From the NCBI GenBank assembly GCA_023248095.1, contig JAHFFF010000105.1, positions 1 to 6,155 on the forward strand: DNA of 6,155 nucleotides, written 5' to 3'. Of the stretch, positions 4,850-6,155 are shown piece by piece. The stretch comes from Candidatus Omnitrophota bacterium. Its GTDB lineage: Bacteria; Omnitrophota; Gorgyraeia; 1-14-0-20-64-10. A program made the position numbers and the translations under genes. The notes under the pieces are model-generated. The model saw only the letters and a list, made by a program, of their open reading frames with translations, ran no database searches and was not told the origin of the DNA. Numbering within the stretch: position 1 is the stretch's first letter; every line of letters starts with the position of its first letter.

Positions 4850-6155
4850 ATGGTTAAGGGATGGAGGATGTGTAGCTTGTTGGGGATGTTCCTGGTTGTT
4901 GCCCTTACGGCTGGCTCGGTCTGGGCGGAGACGATTGAGCTGGTGACCTACTATCCGGCTCCGCAGACAGCGGACATGCACACCCGGAGTCTGACGGTGG
5001 GCACGCCCTACGCGAATGAGCTGCTTCTGGACGGGCAAGTGATCATCTACAGCTGGGTTGGGATTGGGGACGGTTTCTTTACAGCGGCGAATCGTCCAGC
5101 GGAAGTCATACCGGCGGTGCCGACGGAGCCCCTTGAGGTGCAGGGGAATATTCTGTCCCGTGCGCCTGCGGCTAAGGACTCGCTGTTCATCTCCGATCGT
5201 GCTGCGGCCAACCGGCTGAACGGCCTGCGTCTGCGGACGAACGACGCGTCGCAATGGACGATCGGCTCCCGGAACGATGGGACGGAGAATCTGCACATCT
5301 TCAGCGACGCAAGCGCGACCCCTGTCACGCGGTTCTTCATTGAGCAAGGGACCGGGAATGTGGGGATTGGGACGACGGCGCCGACAGGACGTCTGCACGT
5401 GGTGGGAACGGATGACGTGGTGAGCAACGTGCTGTTCATGCCGGGTGCAGATACGGTGGCGAACCCTGCAACCCCGAGGATTCGCGTGGGGATTGGGACT
5501 GGATTTACAGCAGCGAATCCTCCGGCTTCCACCCTTCAGGTGGAGGGTTCCTTGGGAATGAACGTGACCGTCGTGGCCGGCAACGTGACGCTCAATGAGG
5601 CTCAGAACGTGGTGTTGTGCAACAACGGCGGCGCGATGACGATCAACCTGCCGGCTGCGGCCCAGTGCGCGGGCCGAACCTACACCATCAAAAAGATCAG
5701 CAACAATACGCTAGAGGTGGTGATTGATCCGAATGGCGCTGAGGGGATTGACGGCCGGCTGACGCTGAGCTTGTACGTTCAGAACGACGCCGTACGGATT
5801 GTCTCCGATGGTGCGAACTGGGACGTGATCTCGGATGAATTGAGACCGCATCAGGCGAAGATGACCCGGGAAGCCCCGCAGAGCGTTCCGAATATTGCGC
5901 TTACAAAAATCCTTTTCGACAATTTAGAGTTTAATATGGGCGGCATGGCCGATGCCGCCAACAGCAGGTTTGTCATCCGCCGGGCAGGCAGGTATTTGAT
6001 CACGGCATACATCCGTTTTGATCTAGGGGGTAATTACAACTGGGGCGTGATTTATAAAAACGGATCTCCCTTTTCCGGCGGTACTGTGGCCACCGCGTCA
6101 GCGCCGGGCGACAAAGGGATGCTGGCCGTGGATGTGCTGGATCTTGTCCCCAATG
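4850..6155 (+). CDS. Secreted modular fibre/adhesin-like protein, second paralogue (3' end outside window)
   Basis: From ATG 4850 the frame stays open for 435 codons to the window edge, so the gene is incomplete at its 3' end. Signal peptide at residues 1-26 (FLVVALTAGSVWA), then the mature N-terminus ETIELVTYYPAP as in the first paralogue. V-G-I-G units start at residues 70, 171 and 213 and end in LEVQG, LHVVG and LQVEG. Residues 254-328 repeat the beta module (MTINLPAAA, AGRTYTIKK, DGANWDVIS), here with two extra cysteines (C257 and C273) that are absent from the paralogue. From about residue 343 comes a C1q/TNF-like start (FVIRRAGRYLITAYIRF) that matches the paralogue only in its framework, with different loops. 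By comparison with the 451-residue paralogue only a few dozen residues should be missing. Long minus-strand open frames over this gene are shadows. The function is inferred as for the first paralogue: a surface fibre or adhesin. Confidence 0.82.
   Translation, partial: MVKGWRMCSLLGMFLVVALTAGSVWAETIELVTYYPAPQTADMHTRSLTVGTPYANELLLDGQVIIYSWVGIGDGFFTAANRPAEVIPAVPTEPLEVQGNILSRAPAAKDSLFISDRAAANRLNGLRLRTNDASQWTIGSRNDGTENLHIFSDASATPVTRFFIEQGTGNVGIGTTAPTGRLHVVGTDDVVSNVLFMPGADTVANPATPRIRVGIGTGFTAANPPASTLQVEGSLGMNVTVVAGNVTLNEAQNVVLCNNGGAMTINLPAAAQCAGRTYTIKKISNNTLEVVIDPNGAEGIDGRLTLSLYVQNDAVRIVSDGANWDVISDELRPHQAKMTREAPQSVPNIALTKILFDNLEFNMGGMADAANSRFVIRRAGRYLITAYIRFDLGGNYNWGVIYKNGSPFSGGTVATASAPGDKGMLAVDVLDLVPN
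4916..4962 (+). repeat. 47-base perfect direct repeat, copy 2
   Basis: Identical to 3376-3422. It encodes the signal peptidase site and the mature N-terminus of the second paralogue. The pair could serve as a substrate for homologous recombination that would delete or duplicate the intervening 1.5 kb, including the L28 remnant. Confidence 0.95.
5250..5274 (+). repeat. 25-base perfect direct repeat within paralogues, copy 2
   Basis: Identical to 3677-3701 and encoding QWTIGSR in the second paralogue. Confidence 0.9.

Noticed and set aside
4778..5398. Minus-strand open frame of 206 codons over the L28 remnant and second paralogue
   Set aside because: It is in a different frame from the L28 remnant and its translation is low-complexity (R/P/H-rich). 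The plus strand has a signal peptide, a ribosome binding site and clear homology to the first paralogue.
5047..5532. Minus-strand open frame of 161 codons inside the second paralogue
   Set aside because: Repeated phrases such as VPIPT are simply the complement of the plus-strand VGIGT-coding units, so it is a shadow.
3319..6155. Prophage tail-fibre region
   Set aside because: Fibre-like repeats are present, but both proteins have Sec signal peptides and no phage structural, lysis or integrase gene is visible in the window.

Overview
The window is GC-rich, densely packed bacterial DNA, with every intact gene on the + strand. Two secreted proteins carrying Sec-type signal peptides, a polytopic membrane glycosyltransferase-like protein and a DUF4139 protein point to a Gram-negative-type bacterium. 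An uncultured lineage such as Nitrospirota is possible, but that is only a weak impression from protein style and no marker here fixes the phylum.

Layout. Positions 1-1002 hold the 3' part of a DUF4139 (MuiA-like) gene. One base later comes a small PD-(D/E)XK nuclease-family gene with a cysteine set (1004-1708). It overlaps by 13 bases a TMTC-like GT-C membrane protein with C-terminal TPR repeats (1696-3306). Twelve bases further on starts a secreted, modular, fibre-like protein (3319-4674). A second, paralogous fibre-like protein starts at 4850 and runs off the right edge. It is read from the sequence with a clear ribosome binding site and an open frame of 435 codons.

Between the two paralogues, on the minus strand (4704-4847), lies the C-terminal two thirds of ribosomal protein L28 (rpmB) without its N-terminal part. 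Homology between the two fibre-like genes begins at their ribosome binding sites, right where the L28 remnant stops. The second copy therefore seems to have been joined to the interior of an rpmB gene.

How the genes may work together. The first three genes are tightly packed and the fourth follows closely, so they could be one transcript. The most interesting reading is a surface module: a periplasm-facing TMTC-type glycosyltransferase encoded immediately upstream of a family of exported fibre- or adhesin-like proteins. Those proteins share an almost invariant mature N-terminus (ETIELVTYYPAP), repeated VGIG...L-x-V-x-G units, a phage-fibre-like beta domain and strongly diverged C-terminal C1q/TNF-like tips. 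That functional link is inference; the architecture and the duplication are visible directly.
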